Shown piece by piece: positions 22,875 to 31,535 of a DNA stretch of 35,133 bases (positions within the stretch are counted from its first letter, which is position 1; each line of letters opens with the position of its first letter). The DNA lies in assembly GCA_905205975.1 (NCBI GenBank), contig CAJLFQ010000016.1, forward strand, positions 1-35,133. The letters run 5' to 3'. Origin of the DNA: an uncultured Eubacteriales bacterium. GTDB taxonomy: Bacteria; Bacillota; Clostridia; Oscillospirales; QAMX01. The position numbers and the translations under genes were made by a program. Under the pieces are notes generated by a model. The model was given only the letters and a program-made list of their open reading frames with translations, searched no databases and had not been told where the DNA came from.

Positions 22875-24098
22875 ATGAATTCTCAGACTTTCAGCGTCAT
22901 CATTTGTGCCGCCGGACAGTCCAGCCGTATGAAGGGGACGGATAAAATGACGTTTCTGCTGGACAGCAAGACCGTTTGCGACTGGGCGATCGACGCGTTT
23001 CTGGCCTATCCGCATACAAAACAAGTGGTTGTCGCCCTTCCGGCGGATCAGCTGAAAGGAAACCCGACGCATCCGGATGGCCGCGTGCGGTACTGCGCAG
23101 GCGGTGCCACCCGACAGGAGACGGTTCTCAGAGCAGCGGCGTGTTTGGAGCCATGCGATCTGATCGCCGTGCATGACGGTGCAAGGCCGTTCGTCCGACC
23201 GGAACTGATCGACGAAGTTTGCCGTGCCGCAGCCGGCTGCGGCGCAGCCTTTCCCGCACTGCCGCTGATTGATACGGTTCACGTTGTGAAAGACGGCGCT
23301 GCGGTTCAGACACCGGACCGCAGACAGCTGGTCGCCGCGCAGACGCCGCAGATTTTTACCCGGGACGCATTTGACGCCGTTCTTTGCGCGCTGGCCTCCG
23401 GCCGCCCTGTGACGGATGAATGTTCAGCGGCAATTGCCTGCGGGATCGAATGCCGGTTTGTGCCGGGCGACCGTGAAAATTTGAAGATCACAACACCCGA
23501 AGATCTGCAAACGGCTGCCCGGATCGCAGCAAAGCATCGTCCGAACGGGCAGACCGACAAGAAGGAGCAGCCGTTCATGAGAATCGGACACGGATACGAC
23601 GTGCACCGCATCTGCGAAGGCCGCGCGCTGGTGCTGGGCGGCGTCACACTGGATGCTCCGTTTGGTTTGGATGGCCACAGCGACGCAGATGTTTTGACCC
23701 ATGCCGTCATTGACGCGCTGCTTGGCGCCGCAGCGCTCGGCGATATCGGCCAGATGTTCCCGGATACCGACCCACAGTATCGTGGGATTTCCAGCCTGAT
23801 TCTTTTGCGAACAGCCTATGAAGCGGTTTGCGCTGCCGGGTACCGATTGAGCAACTTGGACGCAACCATTCTCTGCCAACGCCCAAAACTGGCGCCTGCA
23901 ATCCCGGAAATGCGGAAAAAACTGGCGCAGACGATGCATACCCCGCTGGAAACGGTCAGCATCAAAGCAACGACCGAAGAAAAACTCGGCTTTACCGGCC
24001 GCGGCGAAGGCATTTCCGCGCATGCTGTCTGCCTGCTGACTGCCGAAAAAACGGATGTCCCGGATGCTCAGGCGCAGGGGCAGAAAGCGGGGCCGTGA
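22875..24098 (+). CDS. ispDF: Bifunctional IspD-IspF fusion of the MEP isoprenoid pathway
   Basis: A single open frame of 407 residues. Residues 1-230 are IspD, 2-C-methyl-D-erythritol 4-phosphate cytidylyltransferase: the nucleotide loop ICAAGQSSRM (10-19), VHDGARPFV, and the AAQTPQIF motif. Residues 235-400 are IspF, the 2,4-cyclodiphosphate synthase: IGHGYDVHRI with the zinc Asp and His, LDGHSDADVLTHAVIDAL, DIGQMFPDTD, and KATTEEKLGFTGRGEG. An AAAGGAG site lies 13 nt before the ATG. A second good site (AAGGAG, 23562-23567) and an ATG at 23577 lie exactly at the domain junction, in frame, so separate IspF may also be made. The downstream gene overlaps its stop by one base. Confidence 0.95.
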   Translation: MNSQTFSVIICAAGQSSRMKGTDKMTFLLDSKTVCDWAIDAFLAYPHTKQVVVALPADQLKGNPTHPDGRVRYCAGGATRQETVLRAAACLEPCDLIAVHDGARPFVRPELIDEVCRAAAGCGAAFPALPLIDTVHVVKDGAAVQTPDRRQLVAAQTPQIFTRDAFDAVLCALASGRPVTDECSAAIACGIECRFVPGDRENLKITTPEDLQTAARIAAKHRPNGQTDKKEQPFMRIGHGYDVHRICEGRALVLGGVTLDAPFGLDGHSDADVLTHAVIDALLGAAALGDIGQMFPDTDPQYRGISSLILLRTAYEAVCAAGYRLSNLDATILCQRPKLAPAIPEMRKKLAQTMHTPLETVSIKATTEEKLGFTGRGEGISAHAVCLLTAEKTDVPDAQAQGQKAGP

Positions 24099-24523
24099 TG
24101 ATTCAAGAACTGGTGCATGACCCTTTCTTCCTGTCCGGCAAATCAGCGCCGGCGGCAAAAGAAGATCTGCCGATCGCACAGGAGCTGGTGGAGACGCTGC
24201 AGGCGCACCGCGATGTCTGCCTCGGCATGGCGGCCAACATGATCGGCCGGCGCAAGCGGATCATCGCTTTTTATGACTGGAGCGGACAGGAACCGGCTGT
24301 GACGGTGATGCTGAACCCTGAAATCATCCGAGCCGGGGACATATATGATACAGAAGAATCCTGCCTTTCACTGACAGGCGGGCCGCGCCCCTGCAAGCGG
24401 TATCAGACCATCTGCGTTCGGTTTCAGTCGATGCAGATGAAAACATGCCAAAAAACATACAGCGGGAGAACGGCTCAAGCAATACAGCATGAAATCGACC
24501 ACTGCAATGGCGTTTTGATTTGA
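24098..24523 (+). CDS. Peptide deformylase family protein, short clostridial type
   Basis: A 141-residue protein with the three deformylase motifs in altered form. Motif I is CLGMAANMIG (41-50; the usual glutamine is Met48), motif II is ESCLS (87-91; the usual glycine is Ser88, metal-binding Cys89 is kept), and motif III is QHEIDHCNG (130-138) with metal-binding His131 and His135 and catalytic Glu132. The metal site is complete, so metallohydrolase activity is plausible. Several Clostridia carry this short form beside a canonical Def, and its physiological substrate is uncertain. The start codon overlaps the ispDF stop (TGATG), implying translational coupling. Confidence 0.85.
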   Translation: MIQELVHDPFFLSGKSAPAAKEDLPIAQELVETLQAHRDVCLGMAANMIGRRKRIIAFYDWSGQEPAVTVMLNPEIIRAGDIYDTEESCLSLTGGPRPCKRYQTICVRFQSMQMKTCQKTYSGRTAQAIQHEIDHCNGVLI

Positions 24524-24547
24524 AACGCCGGAAAAGGAGAAAATTAC

Positions 24548-25666
24548 ATGATCAAAGTTGGTATTGCCGGCGCCCGCGCGCGCTCCACGATGGCAGGCTT
24601 TTCCGCACTGGAAAATATCGAAGTGACGGCTGTCTGCGATCTGAACGAAGACTGTATGAACCGCATCGCCGATGAGTTCCAGATCGAACACCGCTATCGC
24701 GTGTTTGACGATATGCTGGAATCCGACATTGACGCGGTCGTCATTGCAACGCCGATGCAGTGCCATGTGCCGCAGGCGATTGCCGCGCTGGAAGCGGGCA
24801 AGCACGTTCTGAGTGAAGTCACCGCCGGCGTCACGATGGACGAACTCTGGTGGCTGATCGAAACGAAAGAAAAGTACGGCAAGACGTACATGATGGCGGA
24901 AAACTATCTGTATACGCCGGAGGTTCAGCTGGTAAAGAGCCTGCGCGACGCCGGCAAATTCGGCACGCCGTTTTATGCGGAGGGCGAGTACCTGCACGAT
25001 GTGACGGATCTGGCGGTCTACCCGAACGGGAAGCGCTCCTGGCGGACATACTGGCAGCTCGGCAAGCGCGGCGCCTTTTATCCGACCCATTCGCTCGGTC
25101 CGGTCATGACGTGGTTTTCCGGCGACCGCGTCGCGGAAATCTCATGCTTCGGCACCGGCGGTCAGTACATCCGCCCGGACCTGAAGCAGGACGAACTGAC
25201 GGTGACGATGTGCCGGATGGCCAGCGGCGCGCTGGCAAAAATCACCGTGGCATGCAAGGCGCCGCGTCCGCACAATATGAATGCGGCGCTCCTGCAGGGG
25301 ACAAAAGGCTGCTATGAAGCGCCGCGCGGTCTCGGCGACGACCATAAGATCTGGCTGGCGGACGAATCTGACGCGTGCAAATGGCGCCCGCTGCACGATT
25401 ACGACGCCTATCTGCCGGAACGGTATCAAAACCCGCCGGAAGCGGCCAAAAAAGCCGGACATCATGGCGGCGATTTCTATCTGGTCAAGGATTTCGTCGA
25501 TGCGATTCGCACGGGCGAGGAGCCGGAGGTCAACGTGTACCGCGCCTGCGAATGGACGGCTGTCGGTCTTCTGAGCGAGCTGTCCGTCACAAACGGAGGC
25601 CGCACGATGGAGGTTCCGAACTTCCGCAAAAATATGCCGTCTGCCGAAAAACGAATCAAACTCTGA
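24548..25666 (+). CDS. Gfo/Idh/MocA family NAD(P)-dependent oxidoreductase
   Basis: A 372-residue dehydrogenase. The N-terminal Rossmann domain begins VGIAGARARSTMAGF, with the nucleotide loop slightly altered from GxGxxG, then VTAVCDLN and VVIATPMQCH, and continues to GKHVLSEVTAGVTM, where the usual catalytic EKP is replaced by SEV. The C-terminal alpha/beta domain spans about 130-360. These enzymes oxidise or reduce sugars, inositols or glycoside 3-hydroxyls. The gene has an AAAGGAG site and follows the deformylase by 24 nt, ending at a strong terminator. It is functionally unlike the division and MEP genes before it, and the substrate is unknown. Confidence 0.88.
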   Translation: MIKVGIAGARARSTMAGFSALENIEVTAVCDLNEDCMNRIADEFQIEHRYRVFDDMLESDIDAVVIATPMQCHVPQAIAALEAGKHVLSEVTAGVTMDELWWLIETKEKYGKTYMMAENYLYTPEVQLVKSLRDAGKFGTPFYAEGEYLHDVTDLAVYPNGKRSWRTYWQLGKRGAFYPTHSLGPVMTWFSGDRVAEISCFGTGGQYIRPDLKQDELTVTMCRMASGALAKITVACKAPRPHNMNAALLQGTKGCYEAPRGLGDDHKIWLADESDACKWRPLHDYDAYLPERYQNPPEAAKKAGHHGGDFYLVKDFVDAIRTGEEPEVNVYRACEWTAVGLLSELSVTNGGRTMEVPNFRKNMPSAEKRIKL

Positions 25667-25672
25667 CGTCAA

Positions 25673-25713
25673 AAACACCCCGGATTGCAGTTTGGCTGCG
25701 ATCCGGGGTGTTT
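25673..25713. terminator. Bidirectional terminator between the oxidoreductase and the SLH protein gene
   Basis: An 18-bp inverted repeat with one G-T pair (25673-25690 and 25696-25713) and a 5-nt loop. The core AACACCCCGGAT is GC-rich and T tracts flank it on both strands, so it serves both convergent transcripts. Confidence 0.92.
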
Positions 25714-25825
25714 GCAAAATGAGGAAAAACGTAGATGGACTCTTTCAGAAGAGGCATTTCTGCCCTCGACGGAAAGCGATCGGCCGCTTTGCACTGTCAT
25801 GCGCGGCGTGTTTGCGTCCGCACAT

Positions 25826-27592
25826 TCACGGCATCATGCAGAAAATGCGTTCCATTGTCAGATAGGCCTGTTCGCGCGTGTAAAAGCTGAGCGGAGCGAA
25901 GCGGCCGCCGCCGACGCCGTTCATGATGCCGGCAGAGGCGACAAAAGCGACATATTCTTTTGCCCATGCAGCAATCGTACTGCCGTCGGAGAATGCTGGC
26001 GCCGTTCCGCCGGCGGCGATGCCGCCTAATTTAGCCGTGACGGTGAGCATTTTTGCGGCTTCTACACGTGTAACGGCGCCGTTTGGCCGGAACGTACCGT
26101 CCGCGTAACCGTTGATGATCCCTAATGCATAGGCCGCCAAGACATACCGGTCGGAAGTGTCCGGAAACGGATAACTGGAGATAAAAGCGTCAAGCGTCCG
26201 GCCGGTCTTGGAGAGAACCAATTCATCCAGCGTGCAGTCTTTTCCGCGCGCGAGCAGCGTGACGGAGAGGCGGGCCAGCTCGGCGCGGGTCAGATTGGAA
26301 CGATAAGCGCAGCAGAATGCATTTGGAATCAAGCCGTTGTCATACGCACTCTGAATTTCAGGAATCGCCCAATTGTCCGGCTGATCGCACAAAGCATCCG
26401 CAGGCCGGCCGGTCAGCGATACGAAGCCGTAACGCCCGTCAGATGTTTTGACACGGCCTAGGTCCTCCGAAAAAGAATAGGCTTCTGTGAATGGCGCGGT
26501 GTGCAGTGTTCGCCCGGTCTTATCAATATAATAGAAGCCGTCTGCGGTGGAGACTGCTGCGACACCGCAGGAGAAGGGTTCAGCCGTCAGATACTGGGGC
26601 TGAATCACCACGGTATTGTCCAATGCGCAGTAACCGCTCAATTTGCCGATGTCGTGTGAAAAAAGACCTTCCCCATACCGGCCGGTGCCGTCGGCGTCAA
26701 ACGGATAGAGCTTGCCGCTTTGGTCTGCGGCGTAAAACTTTCCTTCGATGCAAATCGTTGCATAGGCGCCGGAAAAAACATGAAAGACGCCGTTGCGATA
26801 GGTATACCAGAGATCCGAAATGACCGGTGCGATGACCTGCTTGCCGGAAAGCGTGTCCACGCCCCAAAGGTGCGTGGAGCGGGCGTTATAAATGACAAGC
26901 CCGTCTTCTACGGAGAGAACCATGCCCCAGTCACTGTCCCAATAAACGTTGCTTGCATAATCGACGACGATATCCGGCATGGCGGAAGGGTCCAAAACGT
27001 CTACGAGCGTCTGAAGTTCCTGCGGCAGTGTAAAGATGCCTTCGGCGGACGCGGATACGATGGCATATCCGCCGGAAAACGGCGAACCACTCCGGCTGGA
27101 ACGAACGGGTAGGTCGCGCCCGCCGCGGATCGAATGCAGCGCTGCAGTCTGCGATCCGCCGGGAACGGTCAAAAACGTGCCGTCCGATACGCCGGAAAGA
27201 AAGATGCGCGTATCATAATAGTAGGCGTTGTTTGTTCCGAGGGATTGCACTGTCTGCCCCTGCCGGTCAATCAAATACCAGGTCTGGACATCCGGCGTCT
27301 GATCGGAAACGCCGGGTACAACGGTGGCGACGGCGGCAAGGCCTTCGCTGAAGTCCATCGCAATATCCCAATTGCAGTCGATGACCAACTTGCCGGAGGG
27401 ATCCAAATATCCCCACTTTTTGCCGTCAAAGACGCGCGCCAGTCCGTCGTGAAAATCACCGGCGTTCGCCCAGACCGGATCGATTTGAAACCGGATAGAA
27501 GCCGTGTCAGCGGCTGAAACCGGCAGAAAACCGGAAAAAAGTGAGATAATCAGCGCAAAAGCACAGACAAAGGGAATCCATTTCGATTTCAT
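25826..27592 (-). CDS. Secreted WG-repeat protein with C-terminal S-layer homology (SLH) domains
   Basis: A 588-residue exported protein. A signal peptide covers about 1-28 (hydrophobic core, cleavage near VSAADT). Residues about 30-400 carry WG (KWG-type) beta repeats, most clearly KKWGYLDPSGKLVID and later GFYYIDKTGR and RYGFVSLTG. Three SLH motifs fill the last 200 residues: the central one reads GIINGYADGTFRPNGAVTRVEAAKM, and the last contains GIMNGVGGGRFAPLSFYTREQA. SLH domains bind secondary wall polysaccharide, so the protein is anchored to the cell wall with the repeat domain outward. ATG at 27592 has GAGG about 9 nt upstream. It is the second gene of a minus-strand pair, 24 nt after a PAS-type sensor. 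The repeat domain's ligand is unknown. Confidence 0.89.
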   Translation of the reverse strand: MKSKWIPFVCAFALIISLFSGFLPVSAADTASIRFQIDPVWANAGDFHDGLARVFDGKKWGYLDPSGKLVIDCNWDIAMDFSEGLAAVATVVPGVSDQTPDVQTWYLIDRQGQTVQSLGTNNAYYYDTRIFLSGVSDGTFLTVPGGSQTAALHSIRGGRDLPVRSSRSGSPFSGGYAIVSASAEGIFTLPQELQTLVDVLDPSAMPDIVVDYASNVYWDSDWGMVLSVEDGLVIYNARSTHLWGVDTLSGKQVIAPVISDLWYTYRNGVFHVFSGAYATICIEGKFYAADQSGKLYPFDADGTGRYGEGLFSHDIGKLSGYCALDNTVVIQPQYLTAEPFSCGVAAVSTADGFYYIDKTGRTLHTAPFTEAYSFSEDLGRVKTSDGRYGFVSLTGRPADALCDQPDNWAIPEIQSAYDNGLIPNAFCCAYRSNLTRAELARLSVTLLARGKDCTLDELVLSKTGRTLDAFISSYPFPDTSDRYVLAAYALGIINGYADGTFRPNGAVTRVEAAKMLTVTAKLGGIAAGGTAPAFSDGSTIAAWAKEYVAFVASAGIMNGVGGGRFAPLSFYTREQAYLTMERIFCMMP

Positions 27593-27616
27593 CGGAAAAA
27601 CCTCGATTCAAAAAAG

Positions 27617-28705
27617 TCAGACGTGTTTGGGAAAGTCGGGCAGCGTCAGCGCGTCGGAAAACTCGACTGCGGGTGAAACGGTGCAGTCAGACATACTGCA
27701 CGGGCTGGACAGGCGCGGAAGCGCCTTTGGAAAACAGAGTTTCAGCGTGTGGCTTTCGGCGGTGCTGTCGGAAACCATCAGCCCGTGGTACAGGCGCACA
27801 ACCGCCCACACGAGCTTGACGCTGGCTGTATATGCTGTGGAAAATGTTTCAGGCGCCTTGTGAAGCAGCTCTGCCAAAGCCTCCGCGCTGACGGGAAAGG
27901 GGAGGGCGGCCGAAGGGATGGAGAAACACACAAATAGATGCGTCCGTGTTGCCCCTTCGGATAGGTCGACCGGCATGGGCTTCCCAGGCACGCAGCGGCT
28001 GTGATACAGCAAAACATCCAAAGCGTTATAGAGCATCATCATAAAATGGTTCAGATGCCCGTACAAAATTGCACCATGCCGCTCATGCGAACGCTGAAAA
28101 GAAAGCAGGAGACCGGCGCTTGTCAAAGAATCGCCGAGCTGAGCAGCAGCGTGATCGAGCAGCATGCCGAACGTAAACGGAACGGCACCGCCGGGCAGAT
28201 CGTCGTCCGGGTGATTCAGGGTGCGCAGTGTACTGTTGTTGACGTATTTGTGCAGCATGTGCGCGTAGTTCTGCATTTTCTCAGCGACGGCGGGCGGCAG
28301 TGCTGCACGGTATCGATTGGAAAGGATCAACATGGAAGAAGCGATGATGCGGAGCCAATCCAGATCATCCTGATCCGGCTGCATGGACAGCGCACAAACA
28401 TTGACATCCACATCCTCGCGGATGGTCAGCATGGAAACCTCTGCCGTCAGGTCGCGCAGTTCCAGACAGAACCAGCGGTGATTCAACAGCATTGAAAAGA
28501 TGCTCTTTGCAGTTGTCGGACGGGACGGCAGCTCCAGATCTGCGTCAGCCAGAAGCTTGGCAAGCGGAAGCCCGCAAGGGTTTCTTTGAAGCGTGTTTCG
28601 GGCTGCTTGATTGGCAAAAACGGTCACGCTGTTTCGCAGCAGAACGATGCCGTCGGACAGAGAATCGAGCATTTGAAGAAAAAGCGGATCATCAAAAAAA
28701 GCCAT
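27617..28705 (-). CDS. PAS-type sensor protein resembling a degenerate histidine kinase
   Basis: A 362-residue cytoplasmic protein. Residues about 8-60 (LDSLSDGIVLLRNSVTVFANQAARNTLQ region) look like a small PAS domain. A helical stretch follows around 110-170 (LDWLRIIASSMLILSNRYRAALPPAVAEKMQNY) where a histidine kinase would carry its dimerisation helix. A C-terminal domain of about 150 residues resembles the shape of a HATPase but without clear N, G1 and G2 boxes. I therefore do not call kinase activity. ATG at 28705 is 10 nt from GGAGG; the in-frame TTG at 28711 is closer than ideal. It is the first gene of the operon with the SLH protein, possibly controlling or reporting on it. Assignment is tentative. 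Confidence 0.6.
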   Translation of the reverse strand: MAFFDDPLFLQMLDSLSDGIVLLRNSVTVFANQAARNTLQRNPCGLPLAKLLADADLELPSRPTTAKSIFSMLLNHRWFCLELRDLTAEVSMLTIREDVDVNVCALSMQPDQDDLDWLRIIASSMLILSNRYRAALPPAVAEKMQNYAHMLHKYVNNSTLRTLNHPDDDLPGGAVPFTFGMLLDHAAAQLGDSLTSAGLLLSFQRSHERHGAILYGHLNHFMMMLYNALDVLLYHSRCVPGKPMPVDLSEGATRTHLFVCFSIPSAALPFPVSAEALAELLHKAPETFSTAYTASVKLVWAVVRLYHGLMVSDSTAESHTLKLCFPKALPRLSSPCSMSDCTVSPAVEFSDALTLPDFPKHV

Positions 28706-28773
28706 TGACAAGCGGCCTCCTTTCTGAATGAGCCGGCTGTTTCATTTGGTTCGCAGTGATTCTGGCCAACATA

Positions 28774-28779
28774 AGTATA
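28774..28779 (-). promoter_or_regulatory. Extended -10 promoter for the sensor/SLH operon
   Basis: On the minus strand TGG precedes TATACT (28779-28774), forming an extended -10. The -35 position is T-rich without a good hexamer. It lies about 70 nt before the sensor start. Confidence 0.5.
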
Positions 28780-28914
28780 CCACAATTCGACAAAAAAAAC
28801 CATATTTAGACGCGCTGCGACAAAAAAACATGCAAATATCTGGTCAAGCGACAGCTTTGATTGGAACAGAATTGCGAAAAGACACACGGAACCCCGCAAA
28901 AGCACAGGGCAAGG

Positions 28915-28943
28915 TTGACAAGAAGCAGGATGTGATGTATACT
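28915..28943 (+). promoter_or_regulatory. Sigma-A promoter of the amidase-radA operon
   Basis: TTGACA (28915-28920), 17-bp spacer, TATACT (28938-28943), 46 nt before the earliest amidase start. The match is near consensus. Confidence 0.88.
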
Positions 28944-29006
28944 GAACGTATCGGATTTGCATATCGGGCAAAAACACGCATACGCTGAATGGCGGGGGTG
29001 TTGCCG

Positions 29007-29726
29007 GTGCTTCGAATCAAACGGCGTTCAGCGCTCATTCTGCCGCTGACGGTTCTGGCGGTTGCATTTGCTTTCTGGATGCGTGTCGGTCCGGTGATTC
29101 CGGTCGACGGCGCAGCAGCGCAGACCTATCAAACGGTCGTACTGGACCCCGGACACGGTGGGGCGGATGGCGGTGCCGTCGGCCGGAACGGGACACAGGA
29201 AAAAGATATCAATCTGACCATCGCTGCCAAAACAGCAGCCTTTTTACAGTTTTTCGGCGTCGACGTGGTCATGACCCGAACTGACGACCGCTCACTCCAT
29301 TCGTCGGGGGCAGTAACGCTGCGGCAGCAGAAAATAGAGGATTTGCAGCGCCGGTGTGCGTTCACCATGCAGCAGAAATCGCCGGTTTACCTCTCGATTC
29401 ATCAGAACTTTTATACAGATATGGTTTCGCACGGGGCGCAGACGTTTTACAGCAGCAAAAATACCGGCGGCAAATCGCTGGCAGAGATGGTGCAGAACGA
29501 CCTGAAAAAAGTCCTTGGCGCAGAAAACAGCCGGAAAGCGGCGCCGAACCCCAACAAGAACTATCTGCTGGATCATTTGACATGTCCGGCAGTGATTGTG
29601 GAATGCGGCTTTTTATCCCACCCGGAAGAAGAAGCAAAGCTTTGCAGCGCAGATTATCAGAATCAACTGGCGTTTTCCATCGCGATGAGCGCAATGCGCG
29701 CCATTGGCGAAGGGCTTGCGCCGTAA
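29007..29726 (+). CDS. N-acetylmuramoyl-L-alanine amidase (Amidase_3, CwlD/AmiC type)
   Basis: Cleaves the bond between N-acetylmuramic acid and L-alanine in peptidoglycan, with a zinc ion. An N-terminal hydrophobic segment (about 9-25) anchors or exports the protein. The Amidase_3 domain starts VVLDPGHGGADGGAVG (zinc His), continues with the Glu of TQEKDINLT and the His of LSIHQNF, and ends with the catalytic Glu of VIVECGFLSHPEE. The length and single domain match CwlD, the spore-cortex amidase, though vegetative amidases share this form. The start is a choice: GTG at 29007 lies 6 nt from GGGGGTG, whereas ATG at 28989 has no evident ribosome site and would add six residues. radA follows 21 nt after the stop. 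Confidence 0.92.
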   Translation: MLRIKRRSALILPLTVLAVAFAFWMRVGPVIPVDGAAAQTYQTVVLDPGHGGADGGAVGRNGTQEKDINLTIAAKTAAFLQFFGVDVVMTRTDDRSLHSSGAVTLRQQKIEDLQRRCAFTMQQKSPVYLSIHQNFYTDMVSHGAQTFYSSKNTGGKSLAEMVQNDLKKVLGAENSRKAAPNPNKNYLLDHLTCPAVIVECGFLSHPEEEAKLCSADYQNQLAFSIAMSAMRAIGEGLAP

Positions 29727-29747
29727 AGAAAGGCAGATCAACGAAAG

Positions 29748-31118
29748 ATGGCACAGCAACGGATGAAAACAGCGTATGTATGCGACAACTGCGGATATGA
29801 CAGCGCCAAATGGTACGGCAAATGTCCGTCGTGCGGCTGTTGGGACACCCTGAAAGAAATCAAAATCGAACCGGATGCACCGTTTTCGGCGGGCAGCGGC
29901 CGAATGCTTCCGTCCGATTCGCCGGAAAGGCTCGACACGCTCACCACAGAAGACGCGCTGCGGTTCCAAACGGGGTTTGCCGAATTGGACCGCGTCTTGG
30001 GCGGCGGCGCGGTCAAAGGTTCGCTCGTCCTGATCGGCGGCGAACCGGGCATCGGGAAATCGACCCTGATGCTGCAAATCTGCCGTTCTCTTGCCAAAAT
30101 CGGACAGGTGCTGTACGCCTCAGGCGAAGAGTCCAAACGCCAGATCAAGCTGCGCGCCGACCGGCTCGGCGTCAGCGATCCGAATATCTTAGTTATGGCG
30201 GAAACAAAACTGGAAGCTGTTCTTTCTGTGTGCGAGACGACACATCCTGCGGTCTGTGTGGTGGATTCTATTCAGACTATTTATAAAACAACCGTAACAG
30301 CAGCGCCGGGAAATGTCACACAAATCAAGGAGTGCGCCATGGCGCTGCTGCGCATGGCAAAAAGCACGGGCACCATTGTTTTTGTGGTTGGCCACGTCAA
30401 TAAAGACGGCGAAATAGCCGGCCCGAAAATTTTGGAACATATGGTGGACTGCGTCCTGTATTTTGAAGGGGAACAGCAGAATGCCTACCGGATCCTGCGC
30501 GCCGCCAAAAACCGGTTCGGTTCGACGAATGAAATCGGCGTCTTCGAGATGAATTCAAACGGGCTGGCTGAGGTGGCGAACCCTTCCGCAGCGCTGCTGT
30601 CCGGGCGGCCCTCTCATGTTCCCGGAAGCTGCATTACAGCCGTAATGGAGGGCACCCGTCCGATTCTGGCCGAAGTGCAGGCGCTCGTTTCCCCGTCTGT
30701 CTTCGGCAATCCGAGGCGAATGGCCTCTGGAATTGACTACAATCGTGCAGCTTTGCTGCTTGCCGTGTTGGAAAAACGCGCCGGTCTGCTCATCAGCAAT
30801 CAGGATGCATACATCAACGTTGTTGGCGGTCTGCGGATTGACGAACCGGCGGCCGACTTAGCGACGATCATCGCGCTGGCGTCGAGCTTCCGGGACAAAC
30901 CGGTGCAGGAAAACACCGTTGCGTTCGGCGAAGCGGGACTGGCAGGTGAGCTGCGCCGCGTGACGATGCCGGATCTGCGGATTGCCGAAGCAGCCCGCAT
31001 GAAAATCACGCGTATCGTCTGCCCGGCTGCGGGCGACGCACATTTGCCCCGGGTGGACGGCGTGGAAGTTGTCCGCGTCCGCTCCGTGCGGGAAGCGATT
31101 GAAGCCTGTCTTTCCTGA
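29748..31118 (+). CDS. radA: DNA repair protein RadA/Sms
   Basis: A 456-residue DnaB-like ATPase that processes branched recombination intermediates and helps RecA. An N-terminal four-cysteine zinc finger (Cys12, Cys15, Cys26, Cys29, CDNCG...CPSCG) precedes the RecA-like core, whose Walker A is GEPGIGKST (98-106) and whose RadA-specific motif is KNRFG. The C-terminal Lon-like domain includes AFGEAGLAGELR. All parts are complete and the length is typical. The ribosome site is weak: AAAGAAAGG lies about 14 nt before the ATG. It is the second gene after the amidase, and a strong terminator follows. Confidence 0.97.
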   Translation: MAQQRMKTAYVCDNCGYDSAKWYGKCPSCGCWDTLKEIKIEPDAPFSAGSGRMLPSDSPERLDTLTTEDALRFQTGFAELDRVLGGGAVKGSLVLIGGEPGIGKSTLMLQICRSLAKIGQVLYASGEESKRQIKLRADRLGVSDPNILVMAETKLEAVLSVCETTHPAVCVVDSIQTIYKTTVTAAPGNVTQIKECAMALLRMAKSTGTIVFVVGHVNKDGEIAGPKILEHMVDCVLYFEGEQQNAYRILRAAKNRFGSTNEIGVFEMNSNGLAEVANPSAALLSGRPSHVPGSCITAVMEGTRPILAEVQALVSPSVFGNPRRMASGIDYNRAALLLAVLEKRAGLLISNQDAYINVVGGLRIDEPAADLATIIALASSFRDKPVQENTVAFGEAGLAGELRRVTMPDLRIAEAARMKITRIVCPAAGDAHLPRVDGVEVVRVRSVREAIEACLS

Positions 31119-31144
31119 TTTTGAAAGAGCAGCATCTATTTTTT

Positions 31145-31180
31145 ACGGCGGACGGAATTTTCATTCCGTCCGCCGTTTTT
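31145..31180 (+). terminator. Rho-independent terminator after radA
   Basis: A perfect 14-bp inverted repeat (31145-31158 with 31163-31176), arms ACGGCGGACGGAAT and its complement, with a 4-nt loop and a run of five T (31176-31180). Confidence 0.94.
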
Positions 31181-31269
31181 GACGCATGCCAGAAAGTCAA
31201 AATCAGAAAAGGCAAATACAGCACGCAATGAAAAACGGAAGAAAAAAGTCGAAAAAAATGGCAACATGC

Positions 31270-31298
31270 TTGACACGGGCTCGAAGGCATGGTATAAT
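31270..31298 (+). promoter_or_regulatory. Consensus promoter of the peptide-export cassette
   Basis: TTGACA (31270-31275), 17-bp spacer, TATAAT (31293-31298), with TGG just before the -10. It is as close to ideal as any in the window, which suggests strong basal expression of what follows. The leader from about 31305 to 31520 holds no gene I can support and no clear riboswitch or terminator. Confidence 0.92.
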
Positions 31299-31535
31299 GA
31301 ACGCATATGACAGAGCTTGACGTGATTTCTTGATCAAGTTGCGATATAAACAGCTGATTTTTCCCTCCCGAAAACGCAGAATGCATCGCTGCTGCGCTGC
31401 TTCTGCCTCATATCATATCAGTACAAGCACACACAGATTCCTTCGCAAAACGGAATTGCAATCCATAAGAGACCTTGTTGCCTGAAAATGTCAAAATAGA
31501 CGAATCAAACAGCATGAGATGGAGCGGTGATGTAC

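Noticed and set aside
31300..31520. Long leader before the export cassette considered as a riboswitch or small-RNA gene
   Set aside because: A short palindrome (TTGATCAA) is present, but there is no terminator hairpin and no recognisable conserved riboswitch core.
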